The position numbers and the translations under genes are program-made. A stretch of 64,000 bases of DNA from Parachryseolinea silvisoli (GTDB lineage: Bacteria; Bacteroidota; Bacteroidia; Cytophagales; Cyclobacteriaceae), in NCBI RefSeq assembly GCF_021190955.1, contig NZ_JAIOAO010000003.1, positions 1,422,846 to 1,486,845 on the forward strand, given 5' to 3'. The notes under the pieces were generated by a model that did no database searches, was not told the origin of the DNA, and saw only the letters and a list, made by a program, of their open reading frames with translations. Shown one piece after another: positions 47,901 through 52,463 of this stretch; position 1 is the first letter of the stretch, and the number at the start of each line of letters is the position of its first letter.

Positions 47901-49276
47901 CGGTTCGGCGAACCAGTCGTAGCAGAATACGGCAGTGTTGCACTGGTGCTATTGATACATACCGGTGTAACCGTGCCCAAGGTTATGGTAGGAAGTGCGT
48001 TGATAACGATGCTCACGGCCTGTCCATTAGACTCGCACGTCGTCGTACTGTTGGTCACCTTGAGTATCGCGTTGTATGTGCCGGCTGGCATTCCTGCCGG
48101 TACCGCGATGGTCAGCGGCGACGCAGTCAGCGCCTGGTTGACGAGGTCCGTAAAACCGGCGGTATTTGCCGCGGCGTCAAAATCCAGGCTGAATTGATTC
48201 GGAGAGGCAGTCGTGCCGGTGTACACCAGGCTAGCGGAAGTCTGACCAAAACATATCGGAGCGATTGAAACACCCGTGATGGTAGGCAGCGGATTGATCG
48301 TAATGACAATGGAGCCCGACATGATGCGGGGCATACAAAGCGCAAAGCTGGCCCTGACGGTCAGCGTTTGTCCATTCGTAAAAGATGCCGCCGGCACCGT
48401 TATGGTGATCGGCCCGCCGGTACCCGGCGCGGTGTGCCCCGAGGGAGTTCCATTGACAAGGGCTTCGTACGTCACCCCGTTTTCCGATCCGCCAAGCTGG
48501 ATCTCGATGTCTTCGCCGGTACAGACTGCCAACGGCCCGGCATTGGTAATGGTCTGAACAATCGGCTGCGGATCGGTAATGGTCCAGGTCTTGGTCGCGC
48601 TGCAATCCGAGTAATTATCTTCTATTAATAAGGTGTAGTCGCCACCCGGAAGGCCGGGGCGGCTCAGGAGGTTTGCCAGGTCCAGTGTACCAGTACCGTC
48701 AAAGGTACCCGTCAGCGGGAATCCCGGCAACGTGCTGGTGCTTGTCCAGGTATAGGTAAACGAACCGCCACCCGCAAGAACCTTCGAACCGCCGCCGATC
48801 GTCGCCTGTAACTGACCATCAGGGTTCGAACAGTCGGAGTTGGTCAGATCGTTGGTGCCGTCCGCAATGGTGATTGCCGGCAGCGCAACAAGATCGAGCC
48901 TGCCTGTGCTGGTGGTATTGATAACGTCATTACCCGGTCCGTTGGTAATCAGGAAACCAAAATTCGAAGGACCAAGCGTTTTGCCTGAGTTATAATATGT
49001 ATAGCTTCCCCCTACCGGGATGAATTTGTTAAATTCGTTTTGCGTGGATCCCAAGACCGCGACCAAGTTTGCCGGCGCGCCATCGGACGTCGAGATGACC
49101 GTGAAAACAACATAGCCGTTGTTCGCCCCGCCACACGGATGGGACAGCGTCACGTCTACCCGCAGCGCCGGAAGGCCGTCGCTGGGATCGGCATCGCCGG
49201 TATAAGGCAAGGTCTGCCCGAACGAAGCCAGCGTAAGTAGAAAAAGAAGAATTGTCAGGTAGAGATTTCTAAGCAT
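35978..49276 (-). CDS. Giant repeat adhesin with gliding-motility/T9SS type B C-terminal domain
   Basis: This single 4432-codon frame has a signal peptide (ending FGQ near residue 21). An N-terminal region of about 300 residues is followed by 24 tandem repeats of about 99 residues (roughly 329-2699). Each repeat starts near PTITLG, has a cysteine ten or so residues in, YSIDFNAAAxTAGF in the middle, and a second cysteine near its end. Next come five repeats of a VDAG...ICA...TWSGGTGTF type (about 2700-3140) and seven of a GVSYQLRNDADN type (about 3140-3795). SprB-like repeats follow, then a CHU_C-type C-terminus (IYIPNIFTPNEDGINDLF ... DGIYFYRL, about 4346-4432), which targets it through T9SS to the surface. 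Paired cysteines could give one disulfide per repeat. Likely a surface adhesin in gliding or attachment. Confidence 0.93.
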   Translation of the reverse strand: MLRNLYLTILLFLLTLASFGQTLPYTGDADPSDGLPALRVDVTLSHPCGGANNGYVVFTVISTSDGAPANLVAVLGSTQNEFNKFIPVGGSYTYYNSGKTLGPSNFGFLITNGPGNDVINTTSTGRLDLVALPAITIADGTNDLTNSDCSNPDGQLQATIGGGSKVLAGGGSFTYTWTSTSTLPGFPLTGTFDGTGTLDLANLLSRPGLPGGDYTLLIEDNYSDCSATKTWTITDPQPIVQTITNAGPLAVCTGEDIEIQLGGSENGVTYEALVNGTPSGHTAPGTGGPITITVPAASFTNGQTLTVRASFALCMPRIMSGSIVITINPLPTITGVSIAPICFGQTSASLVYTGTTASPNQFSLDFDAAANTAGFTDLVNQALTASPLTIAVPAGMPAGTYNAILKVTNSTTTCESNGQAVSIVINALPTITLGTVTPVCINSTSATLPYSATTGSPNRYSITYNAAALTAGFVNVTNATLAAAPGNITLVVPGGAPVGTYNGSITVTNLTTGCVSNPAVPFTVTIIALPTITINPAALACQGDATADLVYTNTTGAPDQYSLDFDAAAQAAGLTDLTNATLNASPILISVPTGIAAGTYNGVLRVRNSVTGCVSDPINYTLTVRPRPTITLSTIAPICFSTTATSVSLPYTATTNSPTLYSIDFNAAANTAGFVDVTGVTLPASPITIPVAANTPAGTYSGSLTVTNGTTTCESIVYPITIVIDALPTITVGTIQPVCIGSTTASIPYSGTTGSPNQYSLDFDAAANTAGFADVTNVTLTAGAITVTIPGTAVVGSYNAALTVRNTTTGCVSAPPVNVTITIIGVPTITLGANPQVCSGSTSANLPYTNTTGAPDQYSIDFNAAAQTAGFADVTNVTLGATPIVIVVPAAGPVGTYTGTLTVRNSVTGCTSATHTITVRILPLPTITLGTIAPICFSTTATSVSLPYTATTNSPTLYSIDFNAAANTAGFVDVTGVTLPASPITIPVAANTPAGTYSGSLTVTNGTTTCESIVYPITIVIDALPTITVGTIQPVCIGSTTASIPYSGTTGSPNQYSLDFDAAANTAGFADVTNVTLTAGAITVTIPGTAVVGSYNAALTVRNTTTGCVSAPPVNVTITIINVPTITLGVNPQVCFGSTSANLPYTNTTGAPDQYSIDFNAAAQTAGFADVTNATLGATPIVISVPPAAPVGTYTGTLTVRNSVTGCTSATQTITVTILPAPTITLGTIQPVCAGTTSASLPYTNTTGTPDEYSIDFNAAANTAGFADVSNVALPVSPITIAVPAGAAPGTYTGTITVRNAAAGCVSATQNISITINTVPTITLTPNAQACQGDAAASLPYTNTTGAPNQYSIDFDAAAQTAGLTDVTNVNLPAGAMSVTLPTNIAAGTYNGVLTVRNSTTNCTSAPINVTITVSPRPTITLGTIAPICFSTTGTTVNVPYSATTGAPTQYSITFSAAAITAGFTNIVNATLPASPIGIAVPPNTPAGTYAATLSVRNLTTTCASQVQNINIVINPSVSITPGTIDPVCLGATSATLPYSGATGTPNRYTLDFDAAANTAGFADITNVVLPAGSITIAIPTTATAGSYTATLTVANSTTTCPSAPMTVTVTILTAPSITLSTTNPSACVSATAGSTTLPYTGTSGSPDRYSLDFNTTANAAGFVDIVDAVLPVSPITIAIPAGVPAGSYTATLTVRNTTVTCGSVPQTITISIVPLPTITLGTNPRPCIGATTANLPFTTTTGNPDLYSITFNAAAQAAGFVNVVDATLPATPGPIAIPIPGTALPNVLYSATLTVRSSVSGCRSTNRNINIQLIDTPTITLGASPTVCRGTTTVNLPYTNPTGTPNRYDIDFDAAAETAGFADVTGATLASGRFVITVPGGAALGVYNGTVTVYRTGAEACPSTAYPFTIEVVDSPTLTVTTPTTVCLGATIAPLSYVTTGSPATLYSITFSAAAQTAGFTNVVDATLPAGGAPIQITIPTTATATNYTATLSVKAGAAGCASPNRSFTIRINALPNVTLGTINPVCQGSSSAILPYSGATGTPNRYSIDFDAAAQGQGFVDITDATLPAAQITIVVPTTAAAGTYNATVTVKNATTGCSSAVKNIQVRILEKPAITILDDASVCVGGPTADLHYTATGSPDQYSIVFSAAAKAAGFTDITNATLTNPIVINVPGTAVVGSYAATIVVRNSVASCVSSPPVPFNVDVITTPTVTVTTAPVICFGDATARIFFTATGSPNQYTLDFDAAAQAAGFTDVTNGGLTNPILVTVPAGVTMGSTYNAVLSVGNSAAGCTSAGIPVTITVQPAVDIVSITDPVTVCQGATTATLTSSLNGSPDFYSIVFDAAAKAEGFVDVTNAPYNTNITINIPVGADAATYNAVVTFRNSTTTCLVDHALEIEILQTPIITPGPDPSACVGATSVNLAYTTNVPVQNYSINFDAAANTAGFADIANVTMPASGPIVVAVSATAAAGIYNATINVTTVNGAVSCTSPDSTFTIELTTAPTITVTDASPDVCLGATTASITYSGTTGTPDQYTLDFDAAAQTAGFVDVAYVTLPASPIAITIPGSAVAGTYNATLKVRRSTGLCESTNYPVTVTILALPTITLTTSTLEACEGDGSVEMAYTGTTGTPATYSIIFNAAAKAAGFADIVGATMMASPIVITFPTTVPADSYNGQLTVSNATCTSSPATITIEVLPEATVDAGAAAAICADQTVTLAGVVGGGATGGTWSGGTGTFAPNNTTLNAVYTPSAAERTAGTVTLTLTTTGPCAVKTDAVTITINPAALVSAGTDQLICAGDTDVTLAGSFPTNSSATTATWSGGTGTFAPDNQTLNAVYTLSAAEITAGGVTLTLTTTDPDGAGPCTALTDQVEISISNGATVNASGPADVCANQVIAVTATFTGTTGVVWTTSGDGTFDDATLANATYTPGAGDIAAATVTLTATTAGPCAPVSDNVVVPIRPAATVNAGPDQTICSDVTDVNLTGTFGGSATGILWTTDGDGVFGNTATPLTSYKIGLQDIARDSVVIYLNAVGTCVMIDTMVVRINAAPIVDAGSPQTVCAGTNTQPLNGTFGGGASSASWTTLTGDGTFDDATKADAIYTPGPNDIAAGFADLIYITNDPVGPCDRASETIRITILNGLDATLAVSANPTPVCMNGSSDISVVNPQLGVSYQLINADSNTPVGGVVTGTGPGTTILLPTGALTATTRFIVRASLTGCATVDFPATPLDVVVQGVINTSFTVTASGPICETGTATIRLGGSENGVTYQLRRNADNSLVGTPVTGTGAPIDLSTGTLTQTTEFNVLASNATCSIELTQRATVTVEKNPDPNLNISVDNNPLCVGGSTDIYIFASQAGVSYQLRNDADNSNIGLPATGNGGTITLNTGPLTVQTTVNILATSGTACPAVELFTVPVIDVKGVVDVTLPIAPADPVICEGGSTMIEITGSETNVEYQLRLDADNSLVGTPLTGNGSVLPLPTGALTATTTFNVLAKNTDPSAECSVQMNNIATVTVEPAVKDRIVSIAAPAPPICVGGKANIRVESSQAGISYQLRNDANDALVGSAVTGTGGDIILATDVLSASTTFNVFASGTQCPGIELTTKVTINVSGTINLALTATAVPVRICEGATSTVQLSGSQSGVSYQLQVGGTLVGSPVLGTGSPLGLVTPVLTTTTVYSVLANNGTCSALLTDTAVVRVNALPIMTTVTPSATAVCPGNSATVLVANSEAAVTYELRRLSDNALVDSRPGNGSNITLNIGTITATTNFVVIGIRTGTSCSRQLSTFTLTLRSASDPACNPVGPNCFVFTVSVDATLTKRPTCDDQADGVIVIHYSGDVSGRYGLSLSGLTTGYLRQDSEFAGTITYTGLSPDDYKFTIADVAGNSCERSISLPLRPTVDAAVSNVIDAVCFGEETGKATFTLTGGNSPYEYSLDGGVTWIGNFVSGNTIDVLPPNGTYNILFRDDASDVCVAEVSVTINAQRPQLQATYTVEPATCDDGGAVTNIAATGGAGSGYSYSMDGGSFQPGNSFTDLVGGTHTLTVSDGTCTRDFSVDVTFPGFVEFDVTVNDADCSNNGLSGHLDVSFPNLGAYEIGITKDAFVEPETYTPITSSGPTDLPYKFENLIVGTYYIYVKTSDALCPTRQGPFTIGGAQAVSYDILTQCNDNVVSLILDNLKGEPGTSFDIRIFRKFGSEMAYASTTARSFSFDNPITYQFIAIPDEYVIRVTQTNMTCGIMAAEEKDYVVREQLGAQVGKRTESYPDIFNGTMEVVNFVGGEVPYEIQIELDSAAVPGQSYQTNWEPVELNSNQRYQKDYDHLPAGRYSVTIRDEGGCEFELIGRVPLDTDIYIPNIFTPNEDGINDLFFIRNLPADNGAKLVISDRWGKQVYSSNAYQNNWDAKDTSDGIYFYRLKIGNGDPLTGWVEVLRGTKP
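45617..46507 (-). repeat. Second copy of an 891-bp tandem duplication in the giant adhesin gene
   Basis: Encodes repeats 7-9 of the 24-repeat array. The DNA aligns without gaps to 46508-47398 (repeats 4-6), offset exactly 891 bp (297 codons: 100 + 99 + 98). Long stretches are identical by eye, much closer than any other pair of repeats. Confidence 0.9.
46508..47398 (-). repeat. First copy of an 891-bp tandem duplication in the giant adhesin gene
   Basis: Encodes repeats 4-6 of the array; see the copy at 45617-46507. The unit spans exactly three protein repeats, so the frame and repeat phase are preserved. Confidence 0.9.
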
Positions 49277-49302
49277 GTAAGCTTTCGTTTAAAAAATAAT
49301 TC

Positions 49303-49617
49303 TTACTTTATTTTAACTACTACTTTCTCCGTGCAGCCTGTATGGTCACTTACGTAAAAATCATAGGAACCTGGCTCCAGGCGCTCGAACTCCAGTTTAT
49401 TCAGATCTTCAGAAACCAGTTTATGCTGTTTATCAAAGGCAATGCAATGGTGCGGACTTACCCCACCAGTAACCTTGATTTTTACATTTGATTGATGTTT
49501 CCCCGGGATAGGTGTTATCTCCGTCTTAATAGAAAGCTTGTCACACCCAGTCGAATCAGGCATCGACGAAGGCAGGTTGACAATAAATAACAAGCTTAGC
49601 AACACAAGCTTAACCAT
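49303..49617 (-). CDS. Small exported protein, single SprB-like repeat domain
   Basis: The 104-aa product has a signal peptide (MVKLVLLSLLFIVNLPSSM) and one domain resembling a SprB repeat: KIKVTGGVSPHHCIAFD, then FERLEPGSYDFYVSDHTGCTEKVVVKI (key parts GGVSPHHC, LEPGSYDFYVSD, TGC). It ends 26 bp upstream of the giant adhesin start, on the same strand, so it is probably the first gene of that operon. Standalone SprB-like units of this size are uncommon; it could be a partner or chaperone-like companion of the adhesin, but that is inference. Confidence 0.75.
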   Translation of the reverse strand: MVKLVLLSLLFIVNLPSSMPDSTGCDKLSIKTEITPIPGKHQSNVKIKVTGGVSPHHCIAFDKQHKLVSEDLNKLEFERLEPGSYDFYVSDHTGCTEKVVVKIK

Positions 49618-49785
49618 GATAACATGAATTTATGATCAAAAAATGCTATTATAAATAGTCTTTAAAAAAGTATAGTAACCAGAAAGTCTTTAAAAGTTAA
49701 AGATCATGGTTACACCTATAGGGTCAAAAAATCAACTATTCTAAAAAAGTATATTCCTTAGTCATGTACTATTTGTACCCGGAAA

Positions 49786-50349
49786 CTAAAATTTCCGATT
49801 TAAGATCTCACTCATAACGACCGCTTTCTTCCATCCCTCCGGGTCATTCAGATTGCCCAGGTACTCCTCCATCAAATTACGCTGCGGTACTTCCTGAAAT
49901 GCCTTGAACTTGCCATAGACCCCAACCGTCTCTCCTGCTTTCATCGTTTCTTCCAACGACGGTCGTTCGAACGCCTGGCGCTTAGCCTCCTCGTAGACAT
50001 TGTATACCTGGTCGCGCTTACGGTTGTCATACTCCTCGTCCTCCAGGTCTTCTTCCTCCTCCGGAAGATTATCGTCATAATCAATGTATGTTGGCTTGGG
50101 CACCGACGGTACCGTAACAGGTTTCGACTCTACAGTCTTGCTCTCCGTAATCTCCCGCAACAATTCCTCGAATGTAAGCGCTTTCGGACCGGGTGCCGGC
50201 TTACTGGCAGGCTCTTCATAGCGCTGCACCGGCTTCTCCGGACGCTTGGGAGCCTGGTCCGTCGGAGGTTGCTCCTGCTTTTTCATAAACCGGGTCACCA
50301 CGTAGATGATGCCTAGAATGACATAAAACCAGACCTGGAAATCTCTCAT
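49786..50349 (-). CDS. Membrane-anchored acidic protein, unknown function
   Basis: The 187-aa product starts with a single membrane segment (about residues 5-21, VWFYVILGIIYVVTRFM). A Pro/Lys/Glu-rich linker, a strongly acidic patch (LPEEEEDLEDEE near residue 100) and a helical C-terminal region (MEEYLGNLNDPEGWKKAVVMSEILNRKF, key part GNLNDPEGWKKAVVMSEIL) follow. The short tail ending in EILNRKF is a pattern I associate with small conserved Bacteroidota proteins, but no function is known to me. The 168 bp downstream, before the SprB-like gene, are very AT-rich and may hold that gene's promoter. Confidence 0.75.
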   Translation of the reverse strand: MRDFQVWFYVILGIIYVVTRFMKKQEQPPTDQAPKRPEKPVQRYEEPASKPAPGPKALTFEELLREITESKTVESKPVTVPSVPKPTYIDYDDNLPEEEEDLEDEEYDNRKRDQVYNVYEEAKRQAFERPSLEETMKAGETVGVYGKFKAFQEVPQRNLMEEYLGNLNDPEGWKKAVVMSEILNRKF

Positions 50350-50463
50350 TTAAATTCAAAAATAATAAAATATTCCGATTTTTAAAGCGTTAAGGGGGGT
50401 ATCCCTAGGAAGCGCCGTTCATGGACCCATCGGCCGGGAGTGCATCGCTGCGTAGTCGTACGC

Positions 50464-52056
50464 TTACAAACCTGGCAGCTTCTTCCGGGCGCGGCGAAAG
50501 ACATACTCCACGCCAAAACGGGCACTGATCTTATTTACACCGGGTAGCTCGCCCTCGTACTCCAGGCGGTAAAGCGCCAGAATGGAGCCGCGCAGATTGC
50601 GTGTTACGTTAAAGCGCTTGCCTAAACCGAAATAGCTGGCATATGCATGATTTTCGATCGGCTCCGGGGTGCCCGGTACGACCAGCGTAGGGTCGACCTT
50701 TAATCCCTCGAACTCACCATGTGCAAAAATCCCCTTCTGGACAGCAAAATCCAGGTAGGCCCGTCCGCCATACGTCTTCAAGCCACGCACAAACGTGTCA
50801 AAGTCCTTATCAACACCAAACCGGTACAGAAACCCGACGCCGGCCGTAAGCCGTGGCGACACCCGATAGCCCGTCTGCAGGGCGAGGTCCACCGACACAT
50901 AATCACGTTTATACACTTGCCAGGTAACACCCGGCACCAGGCGCTGGTAAAATTTCTTGCCTTCGAGCTCTGTCGACTGCTTGGCGAAGAAAGCTTTCAC
51001 TCGTTCCTTACCCGACAGCTTTTGCTTCGCGTTCATCAAATCCTGTTGGGCCTTCTGCACCTTGTCCGCATGGCCTGCGATCTGTGCATTAGCCACCGTC
51101 TTCGCCTTGCGTTTGATCTCTTCTTGAATCAGTTTTTCGTCGCGGTAACGCTGAATCAATGACTGATACTTGGCCTGCTCGGCAGTCGCCTTCGTCAATT
51201 CCTTTCCTGCCGCACCCACCGGCTTAATCGCCTGCGCATGTTGCTCTGCCTGTTTCGACAGCGATTCTGTGTCGCCGGCCTTTACCGCTTCGATATCTTT
51301 TTGATATTTACCGGCCTCACCCAATGTGTTATCCAGCTCCTTGGTTTTCTCCGTCAGTTGCTGGACTTCTTTCACTTCACTGGGCATTTCCGGCACTGCA
51401 TCAGTCACTTCTCCTTTTACCTTATCCAGGCCTGGCACCTCGACATTTGGCGCCTCAACACCTGGCAGCTCTACGCCCGGCCCCGCTACGTCTGGCGACA
51501 GGTCCTTGCCAATTTCGGGCACAACATTGGGCATCTCTACTTCCGGAATCCCAGGGTTCTCCACTCCTGGAATTGAAACATCGTTCGGCACGCCCAACGT
51601 ATGATCACCCGGCAACCCGACATCCTTTCCGACGACCTTTTGGATCTTCTCCTCCGCCTTTTGTTGAAGCGAGGTCACGGGCTGCGTTAGCCGTTGCTGC
51701 AGACTGTCGGCTTTATGCTGCACGGTCTGTTGCACCTCCGCAGGCTTATTCGTAACAGAACTGATCTTCTGAGTTATGGTATCCCCGGCATGCGCCACCC
51801 GGTCGGATGCAACGCCAACCTTCTGTTGGATGGATCGCAGCGTATCCGGTTCGGTGGGTAGCGAATCACGTAGGGCAACGCCAGGCTTCAGGGAGTCAAG
51901 TCTTGGGTGCGTTGCCGAGTCGGCCTTTGTCTTCGATCGCTGCAGCAACGCACGCGCTTTTCCTGCCACACCCGGGCTCGCCTGACGCAGGCTATCCTGT
52001 GCGTGTAGCGAGACTACCGCAAATAGGAAAAACAGTATAGAAATTATTTTACTCAA
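50464..52056 (-). CDS. Envelope protein: Pro-Gly-Val repeat, coiled coil and C-terminal beta-barrel
   Basis: The frame opens at an ATG (52140), but a TTG at 52056 gives a textbook signal peptide (MSKIISILFFLFAVVSLHAQ) and is preferred, leaving 530 aa. After a Ser/Gln-rich region come about 60 residues of proline-spaced repeats (IPGVENPGIPEVEMPNV, ELPGVEAPNVEVPGL; about residues 150-210). A long charged coiled coil follows (about 215-370), then a beta-rich C-terminus starting VPGVTWQVYKRDYVSVDLALQTG and ending FGVEYVFRRARKK, consistent with an outer-membrane barrel. No family is recognised. It lies about 130 bp after the UBP zinc-finger gene on the same strand and may be the last gene of the histidine-kinase operon, but the gap makes that uncertain. 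Confidence 0.75.
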   Translation of the reverse strand: MSKIISILFFLFAVVSLHAQDSLRQASPGVAGKARALLQRSKTKADSATHPRLDSLKPGVALRDSLPTEPDTLRSIQQKVGVASDRVAHAGDTITQKISSVTNKPAEVQQTVQHKADSLQQRLTQPVTSLQQKAEEKIQKVVGKDVGLPGDHTLGVPNDVSIPGVENPGIPEVEMPNVVPEIGKDLSPDVAGPGVELPGVEAPNVEVPGLDKVKGEVTDAVPEMPSEVKEVQQLTEKTKELDNTLGEAGKYQKDIEAVKAGDTESLSKQAEQHAQAIKPVGAAGKELTKATAEQAKYQSLIQRYRDEKLIQEEIKRKAKTVANAQIAGHADKVQKAQQDLMNAKQKLSGKERVKAFFAKQSTELEGKKFYQRLVPGVTWQVYKRDYVSVDLALQTGYRVSPRLTAGVGFLYRFGVDKDFDTFVRGLKTYGGRAYLDFAVQKGIFAHGEFEGLKVDPTLVVPGTPEPIENHAYASYFGLGKRFNVTRNLRGSILALYRLEYEGELPGVNKISARFGVEYVFRRARKKLPGL

Positions 52057-52186
52057 GTACGAAATACTGCAATAAAGGCCAAAATCACCTAAAACGAGCG
52101 ACGTAGCAGCAACCGCAAGGTCCGTCACACCAAACTCCAATCAGGTTAGTGCAGCAAAAATAACACAAACTTCGGTGTTCCCGACA

Positions 52187-52462
52187 CTAATACTCCCGGA
52201 ATATCTCATCCCGGTAGCACCACGCCCAACGCTCGCCCGGCTCGGCCGAAATAGCCACCGGATGCCCGGCACTGGCAGCATGCTTCGACGCATGGCGGCC
52301 AGGCGACGAATCGCAGCAAAGTGTTGCACCGCACGTCTGGCAGGTGCGCAAGTGCAGCCATTGCCCACCCACCTTCATACATTCTTCACATTCATGCTTC
52401 TGGGAGGTCTTGATGTCCGTCCAGTCGCGCAGATGATCACACAAATCCGGTTCATTTGCCAT
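52187..52462 (-). CDS. UBP-type zinc finger protein
   Basis: The 91-aa product is a single ZnF-UBP domain. Zinc-ligand residues are visible as CDHL near the N-terminus, CEECMKVGGQW, LRTCQTCGATLCCDSSPGRHASKHAASAGHPVAI (Cys and His ligands; key parts CQTCG, CCD, HASKH, SAGHP) and WAWCYRDEIF at the end. In eukaryotes this domain binds the free C-terminal Gly-Gly of ubiquitin. Its bacterial ligand is unknown. It begins 1 bp after the stop of the receiver/TrxR-like gene, so it is firmly in the operon with that gene and the kinase. A shorter overlapping frame (52141-52368) is not real. Confidence 0.9.
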   Translation of the reverse strand: MANEPDLCDHLRDWTDIKTSQKHECEECMKVGGQWLHLRTCQTCGATLCCDSSPGRHASKHAASAGHPVAISAEPGERWAWCYRDEIFREY

Positions 52463-52463
52463 A

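Noticed and set aside
52141..52368. 75-codon minus-strand frame overlapping the UBP zinc finger gene
   Set aside because: Arg/Ala-rich shadow; the other frame carries the complete zinc-ligand pattern.
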